Counted from the first letter of the stretch, positions 41,573 through 50,823 are shown. The stretch: DNA of 64,000 bases from Bosea sp. NBC_00550 (GCF_026020075.1 NZ_CP102772.1:3322501-3386500); one strand, 5' to 3'. The notes: generated from the letters alone by a model not told the origin. Numbers and translations are program-made.

Positions 41573-42882
41573 GGCTCGATCAGGATCACGCGGCAGTCGT
41601 TGACGTTGGTCAGCGTCGGTCCCGGCTGCAGCAAATCGCCCAGCGCTTCGAAGAAGCCGGTCGAATCGTTTTCGGCGAGGGATCGGGCGGGATCAAGGCC
41701 GATCTCGGCGGCGCGCGCCAAAGTTTGGGGATCGACCAGCGCGCCTGCCGGGTCGGTCGCCTCGCCGCCGCCGCCATCCGTGCCGTCCGTGTCGCCCGCG
41801 AGTGCGACGATGCCGGGCTCGCCGGCCAGCGCGATCGCCAGCGCCAGCGCGTATTCCTGGCTCGGGCCGCCCCGGCCGGAGCCACGCAGCGTCACCGTGA
41901 GTTCGCCGCCGGAGAGGATGGCGGCCCGCCTGCCCTCGCGCTTCAGCCGGCGTGCGAGTTCGGCATGATCTGCCGCGACCTCTCGCGCCTCGCCTTCCAG
42001 ATCGGGGCCGAGATCGTGCACCTCGTAGCCCTCCGCCTCGGCGACGGCGCGGGCGGCGGCCAAGGCATCGGCCGGGCGGGCGATGATGCGGAACGCGCTG
42101 TTGGCAAAGGCGGGATGGCCGGGTTTCGGCGTCTCGTTTGCGGAGTCGTCGAGCAGCGCGCGGGCGGCGGGCGGCAGATCGAGCCCATAGCGGGCGACGA
42201 TGGCGCGGGCCTCGTCCATGGTGGACGGGTCCGCGACGGTCGGGCCCGAGGCGATGGCGGTGGGCTCGTCGCCCGGCACGTCCGATATGGCGAGCGTCAG
42301 CAGCTTCGCCGGGGCCGCCGCAAGCGCGAGCCGGCCGCCCTTGATGCGCGACAGGCGCTTGCGAACGATGTTCATTTCGCCTATCGGGGCGCCGGAGCGC
42401 AGCAGCGCCTTGTTGACGGCCTGCTTCTCGGCAAGCGTAAGCGAGCCGGCCGGGGCGACCCAGTTGGCCGAGCCCCCACCCGAAAGCAGGACCAGGACCA
42501 GATCGTCCTCGGTCGCGGAAGCCGCCAGCGCCAGCGCGCGTTCGGCGCTGTCGATGCTGCCCTGATCGGGCACGGGATGGCCGGCGGCGATCATCGGGAT
42601 CCGGCGGGTCGGAGCGGTGTAGCCGTGGCGGGCTACGGCATGACCGAAAAGTCGCTCCTGCGGAAAACCGCCATCGAGATAATGCGCCTCGGCAAGGGCG
42701 GTCATGCTGCCGGCAGCCTTTCCGGCAGCAAGCAGGATCAGGCGGCCCGTTGCAGGGGCAGACGGGAGATGTTGCGGCAGGCATTCGGCCGGATGGGCCC
42801 GGGAGACGGCGGCATCGTAGATCTTCCGCGCCGTCGCGCGCGGCTTCGCTGTCTCGCTCGCAGGACTGTGCACGTTGCCCAT
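41569..42882 (-). CDS. Glycerate 2-kinase (MOFRL family)
   Basis: A 437-aa kinase from the ATG at 42882. The N-terminal GckA/TtuD domain has LLAAGKAAGSMTALAE, AGHPVPDQGS and LVLLSGGGSANWVAPAG, the latter a phosphate-binding loop. The C-terminal MOFRL domain has AAILSGGELTVTLRGSGRGG and GDTDGTDGGGGEATDPAGA, giving the catalytic acid and metal sites. It phosphorylates glycerate at C2, leading into the 2-phosphoglycerate pool next to pyruvate kinase. A longer frame upstream has no homology. Co-transcribed with the DUF1036 gene. Confidence 0.9.
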   Translation of the reverse strand: MGNVHSPASETAKPRATARKIYDAAVSRAHPAECLPQHLPSAPATGRLILLAAGKAAGSMTALAEAHYLDGGFPQERLFGHAVARHGYTAPTRRIPMIAAGHPVPDQGSIDSAERALALAASATEDDLVLVLLSGGGSANWVAPAGSLTLAEKQAVNKALLRSGAPIGEMNIVRKRLSRIKGGRLALAAAPAKLLTLAISDVPGDEPTAIASGPTVADPSTMDEARAIVARYGLDLPPAARALLDDSANETPKPGHPAFANSAFRIIARPADALAAARAVAEAEGYEVHDLGPDLEGEAREVAADHAELARRLKREGRRAAILSGGELTVTLRGSGRGGPSQEYALALAIALAGEPGIVALAGDTDGTDGGGGEATDPAGALVDPQTLARAAEIGLDPARSLAENDSTGFFEALGDLLQPGPTLTNVNDCRVILIEP

Positions 42883-43111
42883 TTCCACCCAGCGTCGTCG
42901 CTGGCCGCGACGGTCCTCTTGATTCTTCCTAGATCGCGCGAAGGCCGGCGTCATCTGTCTTATCCAGATTAAGTCATACTTTTCTTCGTCAGCCCGAAGC
43001 GGGTGATTGCGGCATCACAGCTGTTGAGGGCGAGCCGTTTCCGGCTTGACGCCCAGCCCCGATCCGGGCGAACGCTGCCGGCCGAATTTTCATACCCCGG
43101 AAGGATATCAG

Positions 43112-43354
43112 ATGGACGATCCGGTTCAGGGCGACCAGCTCAAGAGCATTGTCGAGCGCATCGAGCGGCTCGAGGAAGAGAAGAAGACGATCGCCGACGA
43201 CATCAAGGAGGTCTATGCCGAGGCCAAGGGCAACGGCTACGACGTCAAGGTGCTGCGCAAGGTGGTGGCGCTGCGCAAGCGCGATCTCGAAGAGCGCAAG
43301 GAGGAAGAGGCGATCCTCGACCTCTATCTGCAGGCGGTCGGCGAGACGGTCTGA
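43112..43354 (+). CDS. gapR: GapR-like nucleoid-associated protein (DUF2312)
   Basis: An 80-aa all-helical protein: [20 protein letters not shown], then [20 protein letters not shown], then [20 protein letters not shown]. This is the DUF2312/GapR family, whose members form a tetrameric clamp around overtwisted DNA ahead of replication and transcription forks in alphaproteobacteria. The ATG at 43112 follows a GGAAGGA ribosome site. Length and sequence are typical. It is expected to be essential or growth-supporting. Followed by a 238-bp gap with two short dyad or repeat elements. Confidence 0.92.
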   Translation: MDDPVQGDQLKSIVERIERLEEEKKTIADDIKEVYAEAKGNGYDVKVLRKVVALRKRDLEERKEEEAILDLYLQAVGETV

Positions 43355-43532
43355 CAGCATCCTGCACGGCGATTTTGCCCGGGGCATACCGATGTCGGGC
43401 AAACTGCGTAAGCATTCGCATTTCACGCCAGGCGCGATCTGGAGGACATCCCACCAGATCGCGTATTGCCATGGCAGGCAGGACTATTGACCGGTCCATT
43501 GCCTCGGCAATGTCATTCCCCAAATCATGCAC

Positions 43533-43571
43533 GATCGATGATTGACGACCGATGATCGGCGATGGATGATC
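43533..43571. repeat. Clustered GATGAT repeats before the GntR gene
   Basis: Several CGATGAT/GGATGAT copies occur in 39 bp directly upstream of the FCD-type regulator start at 43593. Clusters of this sort can be an operator for autoregulation. An inverted pair TTGCCCG/CGGGCAA (43375-43402) lies further upstream, near the gapR stop. Confidence 0.3.
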
Positions 43572-43592
43572 AACGCCGGGGGAGAATTCGGC

Positions 43593-44276
43593 ATGATCGT
43601 AAAACCCGTTCTGGCGCGCGTGGCGCTGGTCGATCAGGTCACGGCCGTTCTGATGGAACGCATCCTCGATCGGGCCTATGCGCCGGGAGAGAAGCTCAAT
43701 ATCGATGCGCTCACCCGCGAGTTCGAGGTCAGCTCCTCGCCGATCCGCGAGGCGCTGACACGGCTCTCCGCGCTCGGCCTCGTCGCTTCGGCATCCTTCA
43801 CCGGTTTCTCCGTGGCGCCCGAACCGCCGCGCGAATGGTTCGAGCAACTCCGCGATTTCCGCATACTGAACGAGGGCTGGGCCGCCAGGCAGCTCGCCCG
43901 CAGCCGCGATCCTCACGCGATCGCCCGGATGCGCGCCAGCATCGCATCGATGGAGCGCGATCCTCCGCGCGGGCAGGCGTGGGACTATGTCGGTGCCAGC
44001 CGCGCCGACGAAATCTTCCATGAGGCGATACTGGAAGGAGCCGGCAACGAGATCCTGGCCCAGGCGGTGAGAGGCCTGCATCCGCATCTGCACCACGCCC
44101 GGCTGTTCAGCCGTATTCCCCACGACATCGCGCCGATGCTCGACGAGCACCGCGCCATCCTCGGCGCGGTCCTTCGCGGCGACGAGGACGGCGCGCAGGC
44201 CGCGGTGGAGTCGCATCTGAAGACGTCATGGCATCGCTACAATGGCTGGCATGCGGACCGGCCGGAGAAACGCTGA
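43593..44276 (+). CDS. GntR-family transcriptional regulator (FCD domain)
   Basis: A 227-aa repressor-type regulator. The winged helix (about 10-75) has VLMERILDRAYAPGEKLNID and SSSPIREALTRLSALGLV, and the FCD ligand domain (about 85-215) has RADEIFHEAILEGAGN and LDEHRAILGAVLRGDEDGA. Asp/His residues in it usually hold a metal for an organic acid ligand. The ATG at 43593 follows GGGGGAG. It sits directly upstream, same strand, of an enolase-superfamily gene, so it likely controls the following catabolic set. The effector is unknown, probably a sugar acid. Confidence 0.85.
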   Translation: MIVKPVLARVALVDQVTAVLMERILDRAYAPGEKLNIDALTREFEVSSSPIREALTRLSALGLVASASFTGFSVAPEPPREWFEQLRDFRILNEGWAARQLARSRDPHAIARMRASIASMERDPPRGQAWDYVGASRADEIFHEAILEGAGNEILAQAVRGLHPHLHHARLFSRIPHDIAPMLDEHRAILGAVLRGDEDGAQAAVESHLKTSWHRYNGWHADRPEKR

Positions 44277-44302
44277 GAGATCACCCGGGAAGGAAGCCGA
44301 GA

Positions 44303-45433
44303 ATGGCCAAGATCGTATCCGTCGAAGTGTTGCAGGCGAACCTGAAGCCCAAGGTCAAGCGCACCGACGCCGTGCAGAGCTTCGAGCTGCAGGAGACGCC
44401 GATGGTCCGCATCACCGATGCGGATGGCGTGACCGGCACGGGCTACAGCTACACCATCGGCACCGGTGGCTCCTCGGTCTGCAAGCTGATCGACGATCAT
44501 CTCGCACCCGTCCTGATCGGCCGCGAGGCCGAGGAGATCGAGGGGCTGTGGCGAGCCCTGTTCTTCCGCGTCCACGCCACGACGGTGGGCGCCATCACCT
44601 CGATCGCGCTCGCCGCGATCGACACGGCACTGTGGGACCTGCGCGCCCGGAAGACGGGCCTGCCGCTACACCGGCTCGCCGGCGGCGCCAAGAATGCGAT
44701 CGAGCTCTATTACACCGAGGGCGGCTGGCTCCACATGGAGCAGTCCGAGCTGGTCGAGGAGGCGCTCAAGGCCAAGGAAAGCGGCTTCGGCGGTACCAAG
44801 GTCAAGGTCGGCCGGCCGCATGTCGCCGAGGATGTGAAGCGCCTTTCCGCTGTGCGCGACAAGGTCGGCTTCGGCTGGGAGATCATGACCGACGCCAATC
44901 AGGGCCTCTCGCTCGACGAGGCGATCCGGCGGGCGCGTCATTACGAGAAGCTCGACGTCGCTTGGTTCGAGGAGCCGATCCATGCCGACGATATCGGCGC
45001 GCATCGGCGTCTCTCGCAATCGACCACCGTGCCGATCGCCGTCGGCGAGTCGATGTATTCTCTCTCGCAGTTCAAGGACTATCTCGAAGCCGGTGCCTGC
45101 TCGATCGTGCAGGTCGATGTCGGGCGCATCGGCGGCATCACGCCCTGGCTCAAGGTCGCGCATATGGCCGAGGCCTTCAACGTGCCGGTCTGCCCGCATT
45201 TCCTGATGGAGATCCATCTCGGGCTGTGCTGCGCGGTGCCCAACAGCCGCTGGCTCGAATACATCCCCCAGCTCGACCTCGTCACCTCCTCGCCGATCCG
45301 CATCGAGAACGGCAAGGCGATCCCTTCCGAGAAACCGGGTCTCGGCATCGACTGGGATTGGGAGGCGCTGGAGAAGACCATCGTCCACCGCAAGAGCCAT
45401 GGCACCGCTCCTGCCTTGAAGGCCGAAGCCTGA
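44303..45433 (+). CDS. Enolase-superfamily enzyme (mandelate racemase/muconate lactonising type)
   Basis: A 376-aa enzyme from the ATG at 44303, preceded by GGGAAGGAAG. The N-terminal cap domain is followed by the barrel with GGTKVKVGRP (Lys-x-Lys base at about 165), then metal ligands in IMTDANQGL, AWFEEPI and PIAVGESMY, and a C-terminal His in VPVCPHFLMEIHLG that could be the second base. These fit sugar acid dehydratases or racemases. Reaction: abstraction of a proton alpha to a carboxylate. Substrate not evident. It follows its likely regulator by 26 bp. Confidence 0.9.
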   Translation: MAKIVSVEVLQANLKPKVKRTDAVQSFELQETPMVRITDADGVTGTGYSYTIGTGGSSVCKLIDDHLAPVLIGREAEEIEGLWRALFFRVHATTVGAITSIALAAIDTALWDLRARKTGLPLHRLAGGAKNAIELYYTEGGWLHMEQSELVEEALKAKESGFGGTKVKVGRPHVAEDVKRLSAVRDKVGFGWEIMTDANQGLSLDEAIRRARHYEKLDVAWFEEPIHADDIGAHRRLSQSTTVPIAVGESMYSLSQFKDYLEAGACSIVQVDVGRIGGITPWLKVAHMAEAFNVPVCPHFLMEIHLGLCCAVPNSRWLEYIPQLDLVTSSPIRIENGKAIPSEKPGLGIDWDWEALEKTIVHRKSHGTAPALKAEA

Positions 45434-45508
45434 GATGAGTGCGGTCGAGAGGCGCGCCGTCGTCATGACGCCGTAAGCCGCCGGCGCGATTATCCAGGAC
45501 GCCCTCGC

Positions 45509-45527
45509 CTGTGAAGCCCGTTCACAG
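45509..45527. promoter_or_regulatory. CTGTGAA/TTCACAG dyad
   Basis: A perfect 7-bp inverted repeat around a 5-base spacer, in the gap between the enolase-superfamily gene and the luciferase-like gene. It could be an operator or a short hairpin; there is no T tract to make it a terminator. Confidence 0.3.
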
Positions 45528-45583
45528 ATAATGTGGCAGGAGGCGTGATTATCAAGCTGGTCGCGGTGCCTTATCTCCCGGCC

Positions 45584-46567
45584 ATGACACGGAACTCCGC
45601 ATTGGACCTGATCCGGAAGCCGGATCGCCTGACTCTTGGCCTCGAGCTGCCGCTCGACAACGACTGGTCGCCCGCCGGCGAAGCCCGCCGCACCGAGCAG
45701 GGGCGTCCGCCCGGCGTCCCCGATCTCAGCCGGCAGACGGAGCTGATCCGCTGGGCCGACGATCTCGGCTTCTCGGCCGTCTGGCTGCGCGACGTGCCGG
45801 TGTTCGACCGGGTCAATATGGGCGACGCAGGCTCGGTATACGACGTCTTCACGCTGCTCGGCTTCCTCGCCGGCCAGACGCGCAATATTGCGCTCGGAAC
45901 GGCCGCCGTCGTGCTGCCGATCCGCCATCCCCTGATGACGGCCAAGGCCGCGGCTTCGGTCGACGCATTGTCCGGAGGTCGTCTGATCCTCGGCGTCGCC
46001 TCGGGCGACCGGCCGGTCGAATATCCACTGCTCGGTCTCGATTTCGAGACACGGGGCGAAGCCTTTCGCGAGGCCGTCGCCTATCTGCGCGCGGCATGGC
46101 AGCCCGGCGGGCTGCCGGTGAACGGAGAGCGGATGGCGGGGCTCGATCTGCTGCCCCGGCCCGACCAGCCGAGCATACCGCTCGTCGTCGCCGGACAGGC
46201 GCGGCAGGACGACGCCTGGCTCGCGGCCAACATGGATGGCCGCTTCGTCTATCCCGGCAGCGTCGAGCGCATGGCCGCGCAGGTCGCGCGCTGGCGGGCC
46301 GCCACCACCGGCCCGGGCGCGTTCATCAGCGCCTTCCATCTCGATCTTCTGGACGATGCCGCCGCGCCGGCCGAGCCCATCCGCTTCGGCGCGCGCGTGG
46401 GTCGCAACGGGCTGATCGCGCATCTGCAGGCGCTGGTAGCCGCCGGAGTCGACCACCTCGCCCTCAACCTCAGGCAGTCGGCACGGCCGCCGGTGGAGAT
46501 CATCGAAGAACTGGCGTCGGACGTCATCCCGGCGCTCGCCACCAAACCCAAGGCGCATGCCGCCTAA
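45584..46567 (+). CDS. LLM-class flavin-dependent oxidoreductase
   Basis: A 327-aa luciferase-like monooxygenase from the ATG at 45584 (an earlier in-frame start exists at 45533). TIM barrel with LTLGLELPLDNDW, LIRWADDLGFSAVWLRDVPV, LLGFLAGQTRNIALGTAAVV and GRLILGVASGDRPVEY, typical of the bacterial LLM group that uses reduced FMN. The closest subgroup is probably the small oxidoreductase family linked to stress and catabolic loci. Substrate unknown. It starts the run LLM oxidoreductase, aldo-keto reductase, MFS transporter, with gaps of 18 and 13 bp. Confidence 0.88.
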   Translation: MTRNSALDLIRKPDRLTLGLELPLDNDWSPAGEARRTEQGRPPGVPDLSRQTELIRWADDLGFSAVWLRDVPVFDRVNMGDAGSVYDVFTLLGFLAGQTRNIALGTAAVVLPIRHPLMTAKAAASVDALSGGRLILGVASGDRPVEYPLLGLDFETRGEAFREAVAYLRAAWQPGGLPVNGERMAGLDLLPRPDQPSIPLVVAGQARQDDAWLAANMDGRFVYPGSVERMAAQVARWRAATTGPGAFISAFHLDLLDDAAAPAEPIRFGARVGRNGLIAHLQALVAAGVDHLALNLRQSARPPVEIIEELASDVIPALATKPKAHAA

Positions 46568-46585
46568 GCACTCAGGAGACAGACA

Positions 46586-47407
46586 ATGGAAATCGTGAAA
46601 GCGCATGGCGCGGAGATTCCGGCGCTCGGTTTCGGCGTCTTCCGCATGTCGGACGCCGAGGTGGAGGCCGTTGTGCCCGCCGCGCTGGAAGCCGGCTTCC
46701 GCCACTTCGACACCGCCCAGATCTACGGGAACGAGGCGGCGCTAGGCCGGGCCCTTGCAAGCGCGGGAGCCCGCCGCGACGACCTGTTCCTGACCACCAA
46801 GGTCTGGGTCGAGAATTACAGCCCCGCCAAATTCGCCGCCTCGGTGGATGAGAGCCTCGGCAAGCTGAAGGTCGACCAGGTCGATCTGCTGTTGCTGCAC
46901 TGGCCGGCCGAGGTCGCCATCGCCGAGCAGATCGCGATGCTGGACGCGGTGCAGAAGGCAGGCAAGACGCGCTTCGTCGGCGTCAGCAACCAGAACATCG
47001 CGCAGATGCGGGCGTCGGCAGCGCTGAGCACCACGCCGATCGTCACCAATCAGGTCGAGCTGCATCCTTATCTGGACCAAAGTCGTCTCGCCGCCGCCGC
47101 GAAGCAGGCCGGCATCGCGATCACCGCCTATTACGGCATGGCCGATGGGGCCGTGCCGCGCGACCTCGTCCTGCAGAAGATCGGCGCGCAATACGGCAAG
47201 AGCGCCGCGCAGGTCGCACTGCGCTGGCTGGTCCAGCAGGGCTTCGTCGCGCTGTCGAAGACCGCGAAGCCGGAACGTATCGCCGAGAACATCGCGATCT
47301 TCGATTTTGCGCTGTCCGATGCGGACATGACAGCAATCGCGCAACTGGCCCGACCGGACGGGCGGCTCGTCAGCCCGGCGGGCCTGGCGCCCGCCTGGGA
47401 CGCGTGA
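46586..47407 (+). CDS. Aldo/keto reductase
   Basis: A 273-aa NADPH-dependent reductase. Catalytic tetrad: Asp in FRHFDTAQIYGNE with Tyr in the same segment, Lys in LFLTTKVWVENY, and His in LLLLHWPAEV. NADPH-binding segments: FVGVSNQNIAQM, TNQVELHPYLDQ, and the C-terminal VALSKTAKPERIAENIAI. It resembles DkgB-type 2,5-diketo-gluconate or methylglyoxal reductases. The ribosome site AGGAGA is just before the start. It follows the LLM oxidoreductase by 18 bp and is likely part of the same operon. Confidence 0.92.
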   Translation: MEIVKAHGAEIPALGFGVFRMSDAEVEAVVPAALEAGFRHFDTAQIYGNEAALGRALASAGARRDDLFLTTKVWVENYSPAKFAASVDESLGKLKVDQVDLLLLHWPAEVAIAEQIAMLDAVQKAGKTRFVGVSNQNIAQMRASAALSTTPIVTNQVELHPYLDQSRLAAAAKQAGIAITAYYGMADGAVPRDLVLQKIGAQYGKSAAQVALRWLVQQGFVALSKTAKPERIAENIAIFDFALSDADMTAIAQLARPDGRLVSPAGLAPAWDA

Positions 47408-47420
47408 AGCCGAGGCGACA

Positions 47421-48614
47421 ATGACCGCAACCACCTGTTCGGCGACGGCCGAAGCCGCCGCCGCGCCGCATGCCCGCTGGGCGCTGCTGGCGCTCGCCGT
47501 CGGCGCCTTCGGCATCGGCACCACCGAATTCTCGCCGATGGGCCTCCTGCCCGTCATCGCCCAGGGCGTGGACGTCTCGATACCGACCGCGGGCCTGCTG
47601 ATCAGCGCCTATGCGATCGGCGTGATGCTCGGCGCGCCGGTCATGACGCTCGCCTTCAGCCGTTTCGGCAAGCGCACCGCGCTGATGCTGTTGATGGGCA
47701 TCTTCACCATCGGCAATCTGATGTCGGCGATGGCGCCGGGCTATTTCACCCTGCTGCTCGCCCGCCTCGTCACCAGCCTGAACCACGGCGCCTTCTTCGG
47801 GCTCGGCGCGGTGGTGGCGGCCAGCGTGGTGCCGAAGGAGAAGCAGGCGAGCGCCGTCGCGGCGATGTTCATGGGCCTGACGATCGCCAATATCGGCGGC
47901 GTGCCTGCGGCGACCTGGATCGGCCAGCAGATCGGCTGGCGCATGGCCTTCGCCGGCACGGCCGTGCTCGGGCTCGCCGCAATCGCTGCGCTATGGTTCG
48001 CGCTTCCGCGCGGTGAGGCAGGCACGCGGCCCGACCTGCGACGTGAATTGCGCGTGCTGACCCGCCCGGCCGTGCTGCTGGCGATGGCGACGACCGTGAT
48101 GGGCGCGGGCGCCATGTTCACCCTCTACACCTATGTCGCGCCCGTTCTCGCGACCCTGACCGGCGCGTCCGACGGCTTCGTCACGCTCGGGCTGGTGCTG
48201 ATCGGCGTCGGCTTCACCCTCGGCAATGCGCTCGGCGGGCGACTGGCCGACTGGTCGCTGGACGGCGCGACGAAGATATTCCTCGGTGCGCTCGCCGTGA
48301 TCATGTTCGCCCTGCCCCTGGCCATCACCAGCCATATCGGCGCGGCCATCGGCCTGCTGGTCTGGGGCGCGGCGGCCTTCGCGATCGTGCCACCGGTGCA
48401 GATGCGCGTGATGGAGGCTGCGTCCGAGGCGCCGGGCCTCGCCTCCTCGATCAATGTCGGCGCCTTCAACCTCGGCAATGCCGTCGGCGCCGCGCTTGGC
48501 GCCGCCGTCATCAGCCTGGACCTCGGCTATGCCGCCATCCCGATCGCCGGCGGCCTGCTCGCTGCTTCCGGCCTCGCGCTGGTCTGGCTCGGGAACAGGC
48601 GTTCCGAGCCTTAG
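47421..48614 (+). CDS. MFS transporter (AraJ/arabinose-efflux type)
   Basis: A 397-aa, 12-helix major facilitator. Helix 1 starts at ALLALAVGAFGIGTTEFSPM, with the conserved MGLLP after it. The inter-helix motif A appears as AFSRFGKRTALMLLMG. Drug or sugar efflux permeases of the DHA1 group have this N-terminal TTEF pattern. Located in the inner membrane and probably proton-driven. It starts 13 bp after the aldo/keto reductase, so the exported compound may be linked to that pathway. It ends convergent with the RraA-like gene, 12 bp away. Confidence 0.92.
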   Translation: MTATTCSATAEAAAAPHARWALLALAVGAFGIGTTEFSPMGLLPVIAQGVDVSIPTAGLLISAYAIGVMLGAPVMTLAFSRFGKRTALMLLMGIFTIGNLMSAMAPGYFTLLLARLVTSLNHGAFFGLGAVVAASVVPKEKQASAVAAMFMGLTIANIGGVPAATWIGQQIGWRMAFAGTAVLGLAAIAALWFALPRGEAGTRPDLRRELRVLTRPAVLLAMATTVMGAGAMFTLYTYVAPVLATLTGASDGFVTLGLVLIGVGFTLGNALGGRLADWSLDGATKIFLGALAVIMFALPLAITSHIGAAIGLLVWGAAAFAIVPPVQMRVMEAASEAPGLASSINVGAFNLGNAVGAALGAAVISLDLGYAAIPIAGGLLAASGLALVWLGNRRSEP

Positions 48615-48626
48615 GCGGAGCGTGCC

Positions 48627-49346
48627 TCAGCGGTTGTTGGCGCGGCGCCATTCCGCGAAGTCGATCTTCGTCTGCTCCTCGGTCGCGGGGTAGAGCCCGA
48701 GGATCGAGCGGCCCTTCATCACCTCCTCGGCGACGAAATCCTCGAAGGCCGTCATCTCGACCGCCTCCTCGGTCACCTCGTCGGCGAGATGGGCGGGGAT
48801 GACGACCACGCCCTCGCCGTCACCGAGCACGACATCGCCCGGCCAGACCGCGACATCGCCGCAGCCGATCGGCACGTTGATGTCGATAGCCTGATGCAAG
48901 GTCAGGTTGGTCGGCGCCGCCGGCCGGTTGTGATAGGCCGGGAACGGCAGCGCGGCGATCTCCGGAGAATCGCGGAAGCCACCATCGGTGACGACGCCGG
49001 CGACACCACGCTTCATCAGGCGCGAGACGAGAATGGCGCCCGCCGAGGCGGCCCGCGGGTCTTTGCGGCTGTCGATCACCATCACCGCGTCGGGAGGACA
49101 ATCCTCGACCGCCTTGCGCTGCGGATGTGCCCTGTCGAGGAAGACCGAGAGCGGATTCAGGTCTTCCCGCGCCGGGATGTAGCGCAGGGTGAAGGCCTCG
49201 CCGACCATGGTGCCGGTGTTCGGGCTCAGGGGCCGCACATCCTGGATGAACTGGTTGCGGAGGCCGCGCTTGAACAGCGCGGTGCAGACCGTCGCGACCG
49301 AGACGGTGCGGAGCTTGGCGCGGGTTTCCGGCTTGAGCTTGGACAT
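48627..49346 (-). CDS. RraA-like protein (4-hydroxy-4-methyl-2-oxoglutarate aldolase family)
   Basis: A 239-aa protein of the RraA/HMG aldolase fold. Conserved region: PDAVMVIDSRKDPRAASAGA, ILVSRLMKRGVAGVVTDGGF (the DGG...R site), DVAVWPGDVVLGDGEGVVVI (metal-linked D-G-E). Members either regulate RNase E or act as pyruvate-type aldolases. With nearby catabolic genes an aldolase or dehydratase role is more likely. Its start overlaps the end of an ABC transporter ATPase pseudogene (TGATG), so it once was the last gene of a transport operon. Confidence 0.88.
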   Translation of the reverse strand: MSKLKPETRAKLRTVSVATVCTALFKRGLRNQFIQDVRPLSPNTGTMVGEAFTLRYIPAREDLNPLSVFLDRAHPQRKAVEDCPPDAVMVIDSRKDPRAASAGAILVSRLMKRGVAGVVTDGGFRDSPEIAALPFPAYHNRPAAPTNLTLHQAIDINVPIGCGDVAVWPGDVVLGDGEGVVVIPAHLADEVTEEAVEMTAFEDFVAEEVMKGRSILGLYPATEEQTKIDFAEWRRANNR

Positions 49347-49700
49347 CAGTTCATTCCCGAGGAGATGCGCCGCCCGCCGGCGGCTTCGAAGACATGGATG
49401 GCGGTGGGGTCGATAGCGAGCGGAATGTGCTCGCCGACGGCAAGTTTCCTGCTTTTGCCGGTGGTCGCAACCCGTGCGGCGCCGCCGAGATCGAGGCTGA
49501 CGAGCCGCTCCGGGCGGTCATTTCGATCATCGTGACCGTCGCGTCGAGCGGGCTTGCGCCCAAACCGAGATGCTCCGGCCGGATACCGGCGACGACCTTC
49601 TGCCCGGCCTCCCTAACTGAGTCAGCTCGATCTTCTGCCGGCCCTGCGCACCGCCGAGACACGTAAGCAGCACGCCGCACAAGTGATCCCGAGAGCTGAA
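49346..49700 (-). pseudogene. Broken ABC sugar transporter ATPase (C-terminal TOBE part)
   Basis: The minus strand gives the C-terminal third of a MalK/UgpC-like ATPase in two or more frames. One contains QKVVAGIRPEHLGLG and the next, after a frameshift near 49530, PERLVSLDLGG then VATTGKSRKLAVGEHIPLAI and DPTAIHVFEAAG up to the stop overlapping the RraA-like start. The nucleotide-binding domain is absent; the sequence further up (to about 49743) shows no coherent match. The transporter is therefore lost, and the RraA gene may lack its original promoter. Confidence 0.75.
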
Positions 49701-49789
49701 ATTCATCTCGTCTCTCCCAGCGAATTCTTCTTACCCAGCCCACTCGAACGGCTGATCCTAAGCCTGGCGACCATAAAAGCGAGTATAAT

Positions 49790-49808
49790 TTGTAAAATAA
49801 GTTGTAAA
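49790..49808. promoter_or_regulatory. TTGTAAA direct repeats upstream of a GntR gene
   Basis: TTGTAAA occurs twice (49790 and 49802, 12 bp apart) in an AT-rich stretch 70-90 bp before the GntR start at 49879. It resembles an FCD-regulator operator or the AT-rich part of a promoter. Position only; no experimental motif was matched. Confidence 0.3.
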
Positions 49809-49878
49809 GTAGTTTTTTAGACGATGCACCGAAGCCGGCCCTGCACTAGAATGTCGGCAACTGCGATGGGGCGAAGCG

Positions 49879-50580
49879 GTGACGGCAGCGAGAAAGGTGG
49901 CGGCGGGCAAGCTCGGCGACCGCGTCTACGAGTATATTCTGAGCCAGATCATGACCGGGGACTTCGCGGTGGCGGCGCGGCTGCCCGCCGAGAGCGAGCT
50001 CGCCGAGCGCCTTGCCGTTTCCCGCCCGATCGTGCGGGAGGCGCTCGGCCGCCTGCGCGACGACGGCCTGGTCGAATCGCGGCGCGGCTCCGGCTCCTAT
50101 GTCCTGCGCCGGCCCGCCCCCGATGTCCGCAGCTTCGCGCCGATCAGCAGCATTGCGGACATCCAGCGCTGCTTCGTCTTCCGCATCGCGGTGGAAGGAG
50201 AGATCGCCGCGCTGGCGGCGAAGATGCGCGATGAGGACGGGCTTCTGAGATTGCGCCACGCCTTCAACGCGCTGGAGATCGTCAGCGAGCAGGGCCGGCT
50301 CGGCGTCGAGGAGGATATCGCCTTCCACCGCGCCGTCGCCGAGACCACCGGCAACCATTTCTTCGTGACCACGCTCAACGGGCTCCACGAGCAGATCGCG
50401 ACCGGCATCAGCCTCAATCGCAACCTCTCGCTGATCCAGCCGCGCCCCCGCCTTCTGACGGTCCAGATCGAGCACAGGGCGATCCTGGACGCGATCGAGA
50501 GCGGCGACGAGACGGGCGCGCGCCGCTCCATGCAAACCCACCTTGAAAGCGCGCGCAGGCGCGTTTTCGAAGGAAGTTAG
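49879..50580 (+). CDS. GntR/FadR-family transcriptional regulator (FCD domain)
   Basis: A 233-aa regulator from GTG at 49879. The winged helix (about 10-78): YILSQIMTGDFAVAARLPAE, LAVSRPIVREALGRLRDDGL, SRRGSGSYVL. FCD domain (about 95-225): FRIAVEGEIAALAAKMRDED, EDIAFHRAVAETTGNHFFVT, IEHRAILDAIESGDETGARR. The FadR-like arrangement suggests an organic acid or sugar acid effector. It is divergent from the transporter pseudogene and RraA-like gene, and probably regulated them. Confidence 0.87.
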   Translation: MTAARKVAAGKLGDRVYEYILSQIMTGDFAVAARLPAESELAERLAVSRPIVREALGRLRDDGLVESRRGSGSYVLRRPAPDVRSFAPISSIADIQRCFVFRIAVEGEIAALAAKMRDEDGLLRLRHAFNALEIVSEQGRLGVEEDIAFHRAVAETTGNHFFVTTLNGLHEQIATGISLNRNLSLIQPRPRLLTVQIEHRAILDAIESGDETGARRSMQTHLESARRRVFEGS

Positions 50581-50823
50581 CCCGCTGCGCGGTCGCGCCG
50601 GTCGCATCGCCGCCGCGCGACAATGCATGGGAACGCCCGATGCGCCCATTCCTCATGGGAAGGCGGCAATAAAGAGTTGTTTCCGCATACCGAGCGCCAC
50701 AACAAAACGATGCCGTTGCCGAATGGCTGGAGTAATATCCGCCCGCTCGATACAGATGAGCGCCGTTGGGAGGAGACGGCCTTGCGCTTTCTGCCCTTCG
50801 CCTCGACAGAGGCTCCCGATCGC

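Noticed and set aside
39512..41968. 818-aa plus-strand open frame
   Set aside because: It runs antisense to pyk and DUF1036 genes in GC-rich DNA, and its sequence (His/Arg/Asp-rich, low complexity) has no homology; it is a shadow.
44666..46705. 679-aa minus-strand open frame
   Set aside because: It is antisense to the enolase-superfamily and LLM genes, which have clear motifs; a shadow.
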